From contig DBTT01000039.1 of NCBI GenBank assembly GCA_002307185.1, positions 36,020 to 100,019 of the forward strand: DNA of 64,000 bases. The letters run 5' to 3'. The notes under the pieces are model-generated. The model was not told the origin of the DNA and made no database searches. It worked only from the letters and a program-made list of their open reading frames with translations. Source of the stretch: Bacteroidales bacterium UBA1309 (lineage in GTDB: Bacteria; Bacteroidota; Bacteroidia; Bacteroidales; Dysgonomonadaceae). Positions 26,665 through 37,047 of the stretch are shown one piece after another; position 1 is the stretch's first letter, and each line of letters begins with the position of its first letter. The position numbers and the translations under genes were made by a program.

Positions 26665-28413
26665 TTATTTTTGGATAGAGGAGGCAGCAGCACTGCCGTT
26701 CACCCACTCCGTCACTTGGTCAACAGTCACATTGGTGTAACCCAATTTATATTTTTTGTTCAATCCGCACACGTCTTGATGCACTTTCTGAGGATTCACT
26801 CCACTCAAGTCGGACACCAACAAATATCCGGCTTTTTGCAAAACAGCCACCCACTCTTCAGGCACACCAATTGCCTCAAATTTCGCTACGGAATCTTTTT
26901 GAACCACTTTTTCGGGACGCATTTGAGGAAAGAGCAACACTTCTTGGATGGAAGTTTGTCCAGTTAGCAACATCACCAATCGATCCATACCGATTCCCAT
27001 TCCCGATGTGGGAGGCATACCGTACTCCAGGGCACGCAAAAAATCCTGGTCGATAAACATGGCTTCGTCGTCTCCTTTTTCTGAAAGGCGAAGTTGGTCT
27101 TCGAAACGAGAACGCTGGTCAATAGGGTCGTTCAACTCGGAATAAGCATTTGCCAATTCCTTGCCGTTGACCATCAATTCGAAACGTTCCGTAAGTTCCG
27201 GATTGTGGCGGTGTCGCTTGCACAAGGGAGACATTTCGATCGGATAGTCGGTGATGAAAGTTGGCTGGATGTAGTTTCCTTCACATTTTTCGCCGAAGAT
27301 CTCGTCGATCAATTTGCCCTTGCCCATCGTTTCGTTGGCTTCGATTCCCAATTGCGAGCATACGTCGCGAAGTTGTTCTTCATTCATGCCGTTGATGTCA
27401 AATCCGGTGAAATGCTTGATGGCATCAATCATGGTGGCACGGGCAAACGGAGCTTTGAAGCTGATCATTTGTTCGCCCACCTTCACATCGGTTGTCCCCA
27501 AGACTTCCAAGCAGATGTATTCAATCATCTTTTCGGTGAATTCCATCATCCAGTTGTAGTCCTTGTAGGAAACATATATTTCCATTGCCGTGAATTCCGG
27601 GTTGTGCGTGCGGTCCATCCCTTCGTTGCGGAAGTTTCTGGAAAACTCATACACTCCTTCAAATCCACCAACAATTAATCTTTTCAAATAGAGTTCATTG
27701 GCGATACGCAAATAGAGCGGAATGTCCAAAGCGTTGTGGTGCGTGATAAACGGACGGGCAGAAGCACCTCCGGCAATCGGCTGCAAAACAGGCGTATCCA
27801 CTTCGATGTAGCCACGCTCGTTGAAGAACTGGCGCATCGAGTTGAAGATTTTGGTGCGTTTCAAGAAAATATCTTTCACCCCTTCGTTCACTACCAAATC
27901 CACATAACGTTGGCGGTAACGCATTTCCGGATCGGTAAAACCGTCGTAGGTGACACCGTCCTTCACTTTCACCACAGGTAGTGGTTTCAACGATTTGGAC
28001 AAGATGGTCAAGGTTTGTGCATGCACAGATATTTCACCCGTTTGGGTGCGGAACACGAAACCTGTGATGCCTATAAAATCACCAATATCAAGAAGTCGTT
28101 TGAACACGACATTGTATAAATCTTTGTTTTCGTCAGGACAAATATCATCGCGTGTGATATACACTTGAAGGCGACCTTTGGAGTCTTGCAACTCCACGAA
28201 AGAGGCTTTGCCCATGATGCGTCGGCCCATGATGCGACCGGCTATACTCACCGGTTTTTGCTCGGCGTTGAGTTCAAACTCCTGTTTTATGTCTGTGGAA
28301 AATGCGTTTGTTTCAAACAAGGCAGCCGGATATGGCTCTATGCCCAATTGGCGAAGCTCTTCTAAGCTCTCTCTTCTGAATATTTCCTGTTCGCTTAAAT
28401 CTAATACGCTCAT
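26665..28413 (-). CDS. lysS: Lysyl-tRNA synthetase, class II
   Basis: A 582-residue enzyme that charges tRNA-Lys. The N-terminal OB-fold anticodon-binding domain is visible (VSIAGRIMGRRIMGKASFVELQD). The class II core follows with motif 2 (RNFRNEGMDRTHNPEFT) and motif 3 (GMGIGMDRLVMLLTG). After the core, about 60 extra residues (EAIGVPEEWVAVLQKAG to the end) form a C-terminal extension common in bacteroidal LysS. Next gene on the strand is gpsA. Confidence 0.97.
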   Translation of the reverse strand: MSVLDLSEQEIFRRESLEELRQLGIEPYPAALFETNAFSTDIKQEFELNAEQKPVSIAGRIMGRRIMGKASFVELQDSKGRLQVYITRDDICPDENKDLYNVVFKRLLDIGDFIGITGFVFRTQTGEISVHAQTLTILSKSLKPLPVVKVKDGVTYDGFTDPEMRYRQRYVDLVVNEGVKDIFLKRTKIFNSMRQFFNERGYIEVDTPVLQPIAGGASARPFITHHNALDIPLYLRIANELYLKRLIVGGFEGVYEFSRNFRNEGMDRTHNPEFTAMEIYVSYKDYNWMMEFTEKMIEYICLEVLGTTDVKVGEQMISFKAPFARATMIDAIKHFTGFDINGMNEEQLRDVCSQLGIEANETMGKGKLIDEIFGEKCEGNYIQPTFITDYPIEMSPLCKRHRHNPELTERFELMVNGKELANAYSELNDPIDQRSRFEDQLRLSEKGDDEAMFIDQDFLRALEYGMPPTSGMGIGMDRLVMLLTGQTSIQEVLLFPQMRPEKVVQKDSVAKFEAIGVPEEWVAVLQKAGYLLVSDLSGVNPQKVHQDVCGLNKKYKLGYTNVTVDQVTEWVNGSAAASSIQK

Positions 28414-28505
28414 TTCTAATAGTAAATTATCATATATTTGTGTGAAAAACAGAGTCCGATTGTGTGTGCGTTGATTACGTCAGGACATTTTTCACCAATA
28501 AAATG

Positions 28506-28513
28506 CAAAGGTA
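28506..28513 (-). promoter_or_regulatory. -7 element of the lysS-gpsA promoter
   Basis: The minus strand reads TACCTTTG, a perfect TAnnTTTG box, 92 bases upstream of the lysS start codon. Confidence 0.55.
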
Positions 28514-28619
28514 AGAAAATATTAGTGTCCTCAGAGGCAATCTGATGGTAAAATTACAAGGAAAGAGGTGCCCCACATCTAATCGTTTTTTTGTTCGACT
28601 TGTTAGGTACAACATTTCG

Positions 28620-29240
28620 TTAATATTCCTTCTCCAAGCCAATCGTTTGAGGCACAGGTTGTTCTTTTTCCGTTGACTTAAACCCAATATGAACCTTTTT
28701 GAAGCCTAATCCTTTGAGCAAAGGCACCAACACCTTCTTCGTGTTTTCACGGCTTTCTTTGGCAATACCCATATTTTGGGCTTCTTTATACAGTTTCTTT
28801 TCGGCCTCCTTGTAAGCCTCATCCACCAATTCTTGCGTTTCCCAAAGACCATATTCGACGTTGTACACCTTAGATTTGGAATGGTCTATTTTCCAATTGC
28901 AGATTTCGGGATCTGGCAAAATAATGCTCACGGAATCCTTGTCCACACGAATATCTTCCGCCTTGATTTTGGTCAGATCCACGCAGCCAATCACTTCTCC
29001 CACGATTTTGAGTGAAGTTTTGGAATTGGGCAACCATTTTCGCTTTTTCTCGTAGTCCATCAAGTCTTGGATGTTGTACCTCACAACTTCCAGCCGGCCA
29101 AGCTCCTCGATTTGCTTCACGAGCATGTTGTGCGAAATAAGCACCTGCTGCTCTTTGTTTTGCACACAAGATTTGTATATGAAAATGCCGATGATAACAA
29201 TCACGGCAACAATAGCCACGGGTAAAAGCCTTCTTCTCAT
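28620..29240 (-). CDS. DUF4230 domain protein, membrane-anchored
   Basis: A 206-residue protein with one N-terminal membrane helix (LLPVAIVAVIVIIGIFIY, about residues 5-22), then an extracytoplasmic domain that fits DUF4230: the LEVVRYNIQDLMDYEKKRKWLPNS region, the VGEVIGCVDLTKIKAEDIRVD block, IILPDPEI, and a helical C-terminal part ending FKKVHIGF. The function of the family is unknown. It has its own promoter-like element and is separated by about 200 bases from lysS, so it is probably a single unit. Confidence 0.8.
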   Translation of the reverse strand: MRRRLLPVAIVAVIVIIGIFIYKSCVQNKEQQVLISHNMLVKQIEELGRLEVVRYNIQDLMDYEKKRKWLPNSKTSLKIVGEVIGCVDLTKIKAEDIRVDKDSVSIILPDPEICNWKIDHSKSKVYNVEYGLWETQELVDEAYKEAEKKLYKEAQNMGIAKESRENTKKVLVPLLKGLGFKKVHIGFKSTEKEQPVPQTIGLEKEY

Positions 29241-29265
29241 TTCGTTTGTAATTTTGAATTTATTT

Positions 29266-29273
29266 CAAAGTTA
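29266..29273 (-). promoter_or_regulatory. -7 element for the DUF4230 gene
   Basis: The minus strand reads TAACTTTG, a perfect TAnnTTTG box, 25 bases upstream of the start codon. Confidence 0.5.
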
Positions 29274-29321
29274 AGAAAAGAATGAAACTCCAGCGAGCTG
29301 AATTGCAAATATCCCCTTAGC

Positions 29322-32177
29322 CTACAATCCCATCAAGAATTCGGTCAAATTCTGGTTGTGTGCCAAGTTCAGTTTTTTCCGCAAACGATAGCGTGCCATC
29401 TCGATACTTTTAGAAGAAATATTCATCAACCCGGCAATCTCTTTTGAATTGATATTCATCCGTATATATGCTGCCAGCTTGAGGTCTGACGGCGTTAGTC
29501 CCGGAAATTGAGTGCTGAGTTTGACCAAATAATTGTCGTGCGTTTTGTTGAAGCTCATTTCAAACACACGCCATTCCTCGTCGGGATTTTTATTTTTCTC
29601 GACAATACTTTTCAGCCCTTTCAAATCGGGATGAGGAACGTTTTTGTTCTCGGCAAGTTTGGTGATTTCATCGTCCAGCTTACTCATTAGTTTATTCTTG
29701 TGCAACATCGCTTTGGTAACACGAGCCAATTCATCGGTTTGAGATTTGACCTGCTCTTGCAGGATCAAGTTTTCCATTTTCGACATCTCCTTCTCGTGTG
29801 CATACATGATGCGCCGCTGTTGTTTTTGCCATCTGCGTTGCAGGTATTTAAAATAGAGAAGTCCGATCAGGGCCAGCAATAGTAAGAGAAGCACGCCTCC
29901 CATCCAGCCCAAATACCAGGGAGGAAGTATTTTGATGCGTAATTCCTGAGAATAGCAAACTTCTTTGGTTCCCACAATAGTCGCTCTCACTTGGAACACA
30001 TATTCCCCAGCCGAAAGATTGGTGAAAGTGGCAATGTTGTTGGCAGATGGGATGGAAAAATTGTCCGAACTGCCTCTCAGGCGATAGCTGTAGAGGATAT
30101 TTCCCTGGCTCTCGTAATTTGGCAGGGTGAAGCGAACGTAAATTGTTTTATGGTTGTACGGAAATTCAATGGGCGTCTTCTTGTAATATTCCAAGGGATG
30201 GGGTAATTCCATTGATTTCATCGAATCCCCAAACATCCCTATATCCCTAACATATATCTTGTTGGCTTTTGCTTTAGATGAATATTCAGTGTTTAGCACC
30301 GCAAGGCTGTTTGATGTACAGACCATGTACAATCCGTTTGCGATTTTTTTGGAATGCTCGAAGGTGCTAATCATCTGCTTGTACAAAGATTGCATGTTTC
30401 TGTGAACAATGGACGGATGATCTGTCGCATAATCTTTGATATAGAAGAAACTGTTGGTCGCGTAGCACCACATCTCGTCGTTGCTGATCTGCAACCGGAG
30501 GATGCTTTCTTTTCGTGGCAACAATTTGTTGAGCTTTTGCTCAGGCAAAAAACGGTTGGAGGCATAATCCAGCCTTAGTATCCCCTTTCCTTTGTCAATG
30601 GCATAGACATCGGTACCGTGCGCAAAGATCCCGTTGATGTTTTTTTTGCCTATGCCCATGGAAGAAAGCTGGTTGGTGCTTGAGACCACATTGTCGTAAT
30701 TGGCATCAAACTTCACTTTGTAATAACCAGCCGATCCGCTGCCCAAAAACACATTGTTGTTTTTGTCCCTGACAAGGCAATCACCGTCGTACGGGAACGT
30801 CGGTTGCTCCTTTACCGTAAATTTATCTCCCTCGATGTGCATCGCGCAAAGCCCGTTGTAGGACATAAAGAGCACTGTTCTATCATTTATGTAAAGCCAG
30901 TGCGTGACCCCGCTCTTGGTATAGACAAAATCGCCTTTGTCTCCATCCACCACATAGATCCCCTTGTTGTGGGCGCAAAAGAGGCGGTTGCCAACCACTT
31001 GAAGCCCCCAAACTTGCCCTTGGCTTTTTTCCATCAAATGAATGGGCAATTCCCTCTCCGGATAGGAAAGGTCGGAAAGCAAGCAATAGAACAGTCCTTG
31101 ATTTGTGGCAAAATAGAGCCGCCCGTTCACTTCTTCGGCTTGATAAATGGAACCCAGCAAACCTTTAGGGTCGGGAAATGTGCGTATCGGGCTATTCATT
31201 TGGATGTGACAAATCCCCCGGTCGAGGCCAAGCCACATATTATTGCTTCGGTCCAAAAACAGGCTTAAGACTGTGTTGTTGGGCATCCCCTTGGGTTTGT
31301 TGATAGCCGAAAGTATAGTTCCCTTGTGATCGATAATCAATAAGCCGTTGAGTATCGTTCCAAAAGCAAATTTGCCTCCTGGAAGCGGGATCATGCTGAA
31401 AATTTGATTTTTAACCAAGTAAGGATTGCAGGGGAAACTGGCTGGCGAAACCTTGTTGTTTTCCATAAGGAACAAGCCGCGGTCTATGGTTGCAATCAAA
31501 ACCGAACGGTTGCCATAGTCTGCCATTCCATACACGCAATCGCCGGTAAAAATTTGCCCGCCCGGGACACCGACTAGCCTATCGTCTCTCAATTCCATCA
31601 AGCCGGAAACTTTGTCTTGAGCAAACAACCTGTCACCTACCTTGAACATGAACTGATAACGGTTGGGCGCAGGAATTATGTAGATTGACCTGGAGCGAGT
31701 GTTGTATTTATAAATATTCCTAAAGCTCTGGAAATAGACATCTTCCCCCTGCATGACAATTTTCCAAATTTCCTCATCTAAAAATCTCAACTTGGCAGCT
31801 TTGGATAGTGAAGCATATTTCAATTTCCGGGTGGCGACATCTTCGTGCCAATAACCGAATTCGTTGCGTATGCCCGTGTAGATTTTCTGGTCGCCACCTA
31901 TCGCGATGCTCCTTACAATGGATGTGTTGTCCGGCAATGTGTATAATGTCCATTGGCTTCCATCGTATTCCAGCAAGCCGGCAGAGTTGGCAAAGTACAA
32001 ATAGCCATTTTTATTTTGAGCTATCGCCCAGCTTTGGTTAGCGGCGTTATACACCGTTTTGTCAAAATAGGAAATCTTGGGTACGCAGACATTCTCCAAT
32101 TGATTGATCGCAGCATAAAACGATGAGGGCAGCATCAGGAATGCACAAAATGCAACTATGTGAAGAGGCGTTTTCAT
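29322..32177 (-). CDS. Periplasmic-propeller sensor regulator with LuxR-type DNA-binding domain
   Basis: About 951 residues. Order of parts: signal peptide (MKTPLHIVAFCAFLMLPSS), a long region of two-component-regulator-type propeller repeats (for example NNTVLSLFLDRSNNMWLGLDRGI), a Y_Y_Y domain (YSYRLRGSSDNF, SAGEYVFQVRA), one membrane helix (WMGGVLLLLLLALIGLLYF), a coiled coil, and a C-terminal helix-turn-helix (LTPSDLKLAAYIRMNINSKEIAGLMNISSKSIEM). It has no histidine kinase or receiver, so it is a one-component membrane regulator rather than a classical hybrid two-component system. It diverges from the SusC gene across a 410-base gap and probably controls the locus by binding an oligosaccharide in the periplasm. 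Confidence 0.85.
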   Translation of the reverse strand: MKTPLHIVAFCAFLMLPSSFYAAINQLENVCVPKISYFDKTVYNAANQSWAIAQNKNGYLYFANSAGLLEYDGSQWTLYTLPDNTSIVRSIAIGGDQKIYTGIRNEFGYWHEDVATRKLKYASLSKAAKLRFLDEEIWKIVMQGEDVYFQSFRNIYKYNTRSRSIYIIPAPNRYQFMFKVGDRLFAQDKVSGLMELRDDRLVGVPGGQIFTGDCVYGMADYGNRSVLIATIDRGLFLMENNKVSPASFPCNPYLVKNQIFSMIPLPGGKFAFGTILNGLLIIDHKGTILSAINKPKGMPNNTVLSLFLDRSNNMWLGLDRGICHIQMNSPIRTFPDPKGLLGSIYQAEEVNGRLYFATNQGLFYCLLSDLSYPERELPIHLMEKSQGQVWGLQVVGNRLFCAHNKGIYVVDGDKGDFVYTKSGVTHWLYINDRTVLFMSYNGLCAMHIEGDKFTVKEQPTFPYDGDCLVRDKNNNVFLGSGSAGYYKVKFDANYDNVVSSTNQLSSMGIGKKNINGIFAHGTDVYAIDKGKGILRLDYASNRFLPEQKLNKLLPRKESILRLQISNDEMWCYATNSFFYIKDYATDHPSIVHRNMQSLYKQMISTFEHSKKIANGLYMVCTSNSLAVLNTEYSSKAKANKIYVRDIGMFGDSMKSMELPHPLEYYKKTPIEFPYNHKTIYVRFTLPNYESQGNILYSYRLRGSSDNFSIPSANNIATFTNLSAGEYVFQVRATIVGTKEVCYSQELRIKILPPWYLGWMGGVLLLLLLALIGLLYFKYLQRRWQKQQRRIMYAHEKEMSKMENLILQEQVKSQTDELARVTKAMLHKNKLMSKLDDEITKLAENKNVPHPDLKGLKSIVEKNKNPDEEWRVFEMSFNKTHDNYLVKLSTQFPGLTPSDLKLAAYIRMNINSKEIAGLMNISSKSIEMARYRLRKKLNLAHNQNLTEFLMGL

Positions 32178-32586
32178 CTTATCAATTAACAAAAAGGTTA
32201 AATTCAGTATTGAAGGGCGATGTGGGGTGACACAAAGATACCAAATTATTTGATAGATTTGTTTGATAATAAAATACTGTTTTTAAAATTCTGATTATAA
32301 ATAAGATAAACTTCAATTGTAGAGTTTTTATATAGGGAAGGGAAAACACACATAGAGTTTTTGTAGAGGTTCTAAATTCGTGAGAGTAGAAATGAACGCT
32401 ATATATTTGACAAAAATTAATAGAGGATAAGCTCGGAGGAATCAATTTTTCTAAATGCCTTGGCACGAAGAAAATCCTTTCTTTCAGATTTCCAGAAAAG
32501 AATATAAAATAATCCTATTAATTATCTAAGTTTTTCTATGTTTAACCCGTCGAATTCACTATTGGATTCGGCTAAAACCTAAATCT
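32178..32586. promoter_or_regulatory. Divergent control region between the PUL regulator and susC
   Basis: About 410 AT-rich bases. A perfect -7 box for the regulator lies at 32233-32240. No perfect -7 box was found for susC; near matches are TAAGTTTT at about 32527 and TATGTTTA at 32537-32544. No gene is seen. The regulator's binding site is probably here, but no clear inverted repeat decides it. Confidence 0.5.
32233..32240 (-). promoter_or_regulatory. -7 element of the PUL regulator gene
   Basis: The minus strand reads TATCTTTG, a perfect TAnnTTTG box, 55 bases upstream of the chosen start codon. Confidence 0.55.
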
Positions 32587-35526
32587 ATGAAGAAACGATT
32601 GACCGCAGTCATTTTTACCTTGTTCTGTATAGGTAATATTGTGGCGCAAAACATTTCGGGAGTCGTGTATGATTCAAAAAAAGAACCTCTGACGGGGGTT
32701 TCCGTAATGATCAAAGGCACTACCCAGGGCACAGCTACCGATTTAGACGGAAAATTCACAATCTCCAATCTAGCAGATGCCTCAAAGGCAACACTTGTTT
32801 TTAATTTTATCGGCTATAAAACTGTGGAGAAAGCTATTGGCAGCAATACTTCATTCATTATCACGATGGAAGAAGACGCGAAAAGCCTGGAAGAAGTGGT
32901 TGTTATTGGTTACGGGACAGTGAAGAAAAAAGACTTGACAACTGCCGTTTCTTCTGTGAGGGGAGATGCCGTTGCTAACCGTCCGCTAGTTTCGGCTGCG
33001 CAAGCATTGCAAGGAATGGCTGCCGGCGTACAAGTTACAGAAAACTCGGGTAAGCCGGGCGGCGGCATCACCGTCAGGGTTCGTGGAACCACTTCTATCA
33101 ATGCCAACAACGAGCCGTTGTATGTGATTGACGGGATTCCAACCTCGGACACAAAAAACTTGTCAGTTGCCGACATTGAATCCATGCAAGTGCTGAAAGA
33201 CGCATCATCTGCCGCCATCTATGGCTCCCGTGCAGCAAACGGCGTGGTGCTGATTACAACAAAACAAGGAAAGGCGGGAACTTCCAAGGTTAGCGTTAGC
33301 ACTTACTACGGGCTTGCAGAATTGCCAAAAAAACTAGATGTGCTGAATTCGACCCAGTACATTGCCTTGATGGAAGAAATGGGCTATGATGTCTCAAGCC
33401 TGTCAAATTCTATAAACACCGATTGGCAAGACGAAGTGTACCGCACTGCCACCACCTACAACACGCAAGTGGCTTTCTCGGGCGGTACAGAAAAATCACA
33501 CTACTATGTTTCTCTAGGCATGTTGAACCAGCAAGGCATCATCGACCCAACAGCCTTCAAACGTCACAACATCAAGGTAAATCTCGACCAGGAAGTGAAA
33601 AAATGGTTGAAAATAGGTACAAATATCGCATGGAGCAAACTAAAGAGCAACGATGTCACTGACAATGCAAATGTTGCCAAAGGCGGAGTCGTTTTAGGAG
33701 CTTTGACTACACCGCCAACATTGACCATTTACAATGCAGATGGTAGTTTCACGGCAAACCCATATCAGGCCGGTTGGGAAAACCCGGTTGCCGCTATGAA
33801 AGGCTCAACAAATGAGTCGAACAGCAACCAGTTTTTGGGTAATATATATGCAGAGATCACATTTGCCAAGGATTTGAAATTTAAATCGTCATTGTCTCTG
33901 GAAAACAACGATTATGCCTATAACAGCTTTACCGATCCTTACTTGACCTCCAATGGCCGTTCGTATAGCGGGATAGGCATCGCCCAAACAAAAAAAGACA
34001 TCACTTGGCTGATTGAGAACACGTTGAATTACAGGTTCAAAATCGGGAAGAAGCAAAGCCTTGATTTATTGGGCGGGGTCACACAGCAAAAGTATGATTA
34101 CAACGAAACATATCAACAAAAAAGCGGCTACTCAAGCGCAGCCATCACCACATTGGATGGGGCAAGCACCACCATCTCAAACACAACAGATGCAGCCCAA
34201 TGGTCTATGGTCTCTTTCATCGGGCGTGCCGCTTATGATTATGCAGGTAAATATCTCCTAACAGCCAGCATCCGCCGTGACGGATCATCACGCTTTGGCC
34301 CCAACAACAGATGGGGTACGTTCCCTTCAGTCTCCGTAGGATGGAGAATCTCCGATGAAAATTTCATGGCGAAAACCAAGTCTTTCCTCGATGACATGAA
34401 GATACGCGCCGGATACGGATTGGTGGGAAATCAGCCATCTGACTACTATGCATATGATGCAAAAGAAACCGCTGGCGGAGCCTATCCCTTCCCCGAAGGA
34501 GCTATTTCCTCCATTTCCATTTCCACATCCGGGAACGACAATTTAAAATGGGAGACAACGAGCCAGCTTAATGGTGGCATAGATGCTTCGATGTTTAATT
34601 CTCGAGTAAATCTTTCATTGGATTCCTATTACAAGAAAACAAAAGATTTAATTATTGAAAAGACTGTATCCGCACAGACCGGATTCACGAGCCAATATGC
34701 AAATATCGGCAACGTGCGGAATATGGGAATCGAAATTTCTTTGAACACCAGAAACCTTATAGGGAAATTCAAATGGAACACTGATTTGTATTTTGGATTA
34801 AACCGGAACAAAGTGATCAATCTGAATGGGGCGACATACTACACGGGATACATCTACGAGCGCGACAACGCCTCGATAGTGAAGGAAGGCCAGCCAATAG
34901 GAGCTTTCTACGGATACATATCGGAAGGAGTAGATCCCTCAACGGGCATGCTCACCTACAAGACAGACGAAGATGGAAACAATTTGCAGACTATTATTGG
35001 ATCTGCGCAACCAAAATTTACTTATGGCTTGACCAACAGCTTCTCATACAAAAATGTAGATTTGAGCATCTTCCTGCAAGGGGTGCAAGGTAATGATGTC
35101 CTTAATGCGACCAGGATTGAAACCGAAGGCATGGAAAACTACAAGAACCAATCAACGGCAGTTTTGAGAAGGTGGACACAGGCCGGTGATGTGACTGATA
35201 TCCCAGCTGCTGTGGCTGGAAGTACGGATAATTCACAAGTATCGACCCGTTTTATTGAAGACGGCTCATTCTTAAGGGTGAAGGCTGTAACCTTGTCCTA
35301 CAACCTGCAAAACAGTTTCATAAAAAAGGCAAATATCGGTTCGGTTAAACTTTACGTGACAGGCCAAAACCTGTTGACATTCACTCACTATTCCGGCTAC
35401 GATCCTGAACTTAGCCTTGGTGGAACTAGCTCGGATGCGCAAACCGCCAATGCCGCCTTAGGTATCGACTATGGAACATTCCCCCAACCAAGAACTATTA
35501 TCTTCGGGATGAACATTGAATTCTAA
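32587..35526 (+). CDS. SusC-like TonB-dependent outer-membrane transporter
   Basis: A 979-residue protein. A signal peptide ends near AQN. A carboxypeptidase-regulatory-like domain follows (ISGVVYDSKKEPLTGVSVMIKGT), then the TonB-box region (SLEEVVVIGYGTVKKKDLT), the plug (VTENSGKPGGGITVRVRGTTS, then DASSAAIYGSRAANGVVLITTK), and a long beta-barrel ending in IIFGMNIEF with the terminal phenylalanine. With its SusD partner it imports oligosaccharides across the outer membrane using TonB energy. The SusD frame begins before its stop. The following GH30 and GH3 enzymes suggest a beta-1,6-linked glucan as the substrate. Confidence 0.96.
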   Translation: MKKRLTAVIFTLFCIGNIVAQNISGVVYDSKKEPLTGVSVMIKGTTQGTATDLDGKFTISNLADASKATLVFNFIGYKTVEKAIGSNTSFIITMEEDAKSLEEVVVIGYGTVKKKDLTTAVSSVRGDAVANRPLVSAAQALQGMAAGVQVTENSGKPGGGITVRVRGTTSINANNEPLYVIDGIPTSDTKNLSVADIESMQVLKDASSAAIYGSRAANGVVLITTKQGKAGTSKVSVSTYYGLAELPKKLDVLNSTQYIALMEEMGYDVSSLSNSINTDWQDEVYRTATTYNTQVAFSGGTEKSHYYVSLGMLNQQGIIDPTAFKRHNIKVNLDQEVKKWLKIGTNIAWSKLKSNDVTDNANVAKGGVVLGALTTPPTLTIYNADGSFTANPYQAGWENPVAAMKGSTNESNSNQFLGNIYAEITFAKDLKFKSSLSLENNDYAYNSFTDPYLTSNGRSYSGIGIAQTKKDITWLIENTLNYRFKIGKKQSLDLLGGVTQQKYDYNETYQQKSGYSSAAITTLDGASTTISNTTDAAQWSMVSFIGRAAYDYAGKYLLTASIRRDGSSRFGPNNRWGTFPSVSVGWRISDENFMAKTKSFLDDMKIRAGYGLVGNQPSDYYAYDAKETAGGAYPFPEGAISSISISTSGNDNLKWETTSQLNGGIDASMFNSRVNLSLDSYYKKTKDLIIEKTVSAQTGFTSQYANIGNVRNMGIEISLNTRNLIGKFKWNTDLYFGLNRNKVINLNGATYYTGYIYERDNASIVKEGQPIGAFYGYISEGVDPSTGMLTYKTDEDGNNLQTIIGSAQPKFTYGLTNSFSYKNVDLSIFLQGVQGNDVLNATRIETEGMENYKNQSTAVLRRWTQAGDVTDIPAAVAGSTDNSQVSTRFIEDGSFLRVKAVTLSYNLQNSFIKKANIGSVKLYVTGQNLLTFTHYSGYDPELSLGGTSSDAQTANAALGIDYGTFPQPRTIIFGMNIEF

Positions 35527-35545
35527 TTCTCCAAAAAGCACAATT

Positions 35546-37033
35546 ATGAAAAAAATATTGATATATAAAAAAAACGGGCATCTAAAGGAATTTTTTGCTT
35601 ATAGGATGAGGTACTGTTTTATCGCGACGTTTCTGTTGTTTGCACTTTCTTCTTGCGATGATTTCCTTAATGTTGATAAAACGACATTCATAGAACAGGA
35701 GGCTTTCACCAGCGATGCGTCATGGCCAGACGCTTCTATGGCAAGCCTGTACACAACATTTCATACGGAGTATTATCAGTTCGACATGTTTGTGAACGGG
35801 GATGCCGCATCGGATGTATGTTATGCTGGAGGAGACAATACCGCGAATTTCGAAATTGACGACTATGATATTTCAACCACAAATGCTAACGTGAAGCGAG
35901 ACTGGGGATACCTATACAATGGAATTATGATTGCCAACTCGGTACTGGAAGGAGCAGACCTTTGCACGGTCAGTGGATTCACAGACAGTGCAAGGACTGT
36001 GCTCAAAGGCGAAGCGAAATTTGTAAGAGCGGTCCACTATTTCAACCTGGTTCGTTTGTGGGGCGGGGTTCCAATAGTGCTATCGACAGATATCAACGTA
36101 ACCCAGTATTTGGCAAGATCCACAGAAGACGAGGTGTATGAGCAAATTGTTTCAGACCTGACCGATGCCATTAGCGCTTTGCCCGCAACCCAGAATCTGA
36201 CAGGGAGAGCCACCAAAGCTGCGGCCCAGGGAATGCTAGCCAAGGTGTACGCCTCAATGCCGACCATTGATTATACCCTAGTACTCGAATATTGCAATGC
36301 CGTCCTATCTGACACCCAATATAGCCTAGTGGAAAACTATGCGTATTTGTTTGATGGAAATCATGAAAATTCGAGCGAATCGCTATTTGAAATTCAGTTT
36401 GATGCCGCTACTGCGGGAGCCTGGGGGCCTGAAATGTTCCTGCCGCCTTCGATCTCAGGGGATTCGTGGAAGAAATTCAACACACCCTCCTACAAATTAA
36501 TCAACGCCTACGAAAGCGAAGGAGATACTATCCGCGAAGCAGCAAGCGTTTTGTTTGAAGACTGCACGGGATATTATAGCGATGATGTCTGGGGGACAAC
36601 TATTCCATTCGCATACAAACTTAAGTCAGCCAATAGCTGGAACAGCAGCAACAACATCATCTACTTGCGCCTTGCAGATATAATCCTGTTGAAGGCGGAA
36701 GCTTTGAACGAAACAGACGATTTATCCGGAGCAATAACTCTGTTGAATCAAATCCGCGAGCGTGTGGGACTGGCAGACAAAAACCCTACAACTCAAAGCG
36801 ACATGCGGCTTGCTATCGAGAACGAGAGATTCCTCGAATTGGCATTTGAAGGTCATCGCTGGTTTGATTTGAAGCGCACCGGAAGGGCAATCGATGTCAT
36901 GTCGGCAGCCGAAACTCGAGCATCAACATCCACATTGTACGGTTCCAGCATAGCGACAACCGATTTGCTATGGCCAATTCCATCTACCGCTATCCAGTTG
37001 AACAGCAATTTGACCCAGAATGACGGGTATTAA
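35546..37033 (+). CDS. SusD-like surface glycan-binding lipoprotein
   Basis: About 495 residues of the RagB/SusD family. A lipobox ends at the cysteine of LLFALSSCDDFLNV. Family helical repeats follow (FVRAVHYFNLVRLWGGVPIV, GMLAKVYASMP, YLRLADIILLKAEALNE, and IENERFLELAFEGHRWFDLKRTG near the end). It caps the SusC barrel and binds the glycan at the cell surface. The frame overlaps susC from 35516; the ATG at 35546 is preferred, and an ATG at 35606 nearer the signal peptide is possible. Confidence 0.95.
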   Translation: MKKILIYKKNGHLKEFFAYRMRYCFIATFLLFALSSCDDFLNVDKTTFIEQEAFTSDASWPDASMASLYTTFHTEYYQFDMFVNGDAASDVCYAGGDNTANFEIDDYDISTTNANVKRDWGYLYNGIMIANSVLEGADLCTVSGFTDSARTVLKGEAKFVRAVHYFNLVRLWGGVPIVLSTDINVTQYLARSTEDEVYEQIVSDLTDAISALPATQNLTGRATKAAAQGMLAKVYASMPTIDYTLVLEYCNAVLSDTQYSLVENYAYLFDGNHENSSESLFEIQFDAATAGAWGPEMFLPPSISGDSWKKFNTPSYKLINAYESEGDTIREAASVLFEDCTGYYSDDVWGTTIPFAYKLKSANSWNSSNNIIYLRLADIILLKAEALNETDDLSGAITLLNQIRERVGLADKNPTTQSDMRLAIENERFLELAFEGHRWFDLKRTGRAIDVMSAAETRASTSTLYGSSIATTDLLWPIPSTAIQLNSNLTQNDGY

Positions 37034-37047
37034 TTCCGTGGTTTAGA

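Noticed and set aside
29322..32177. Classical hybrid two-component system regulator
   Set aside because: No histidine kinase, ATPase or receiver domain follows the membrane helix; the coiled coil leads directly to a LuxR-type domain.
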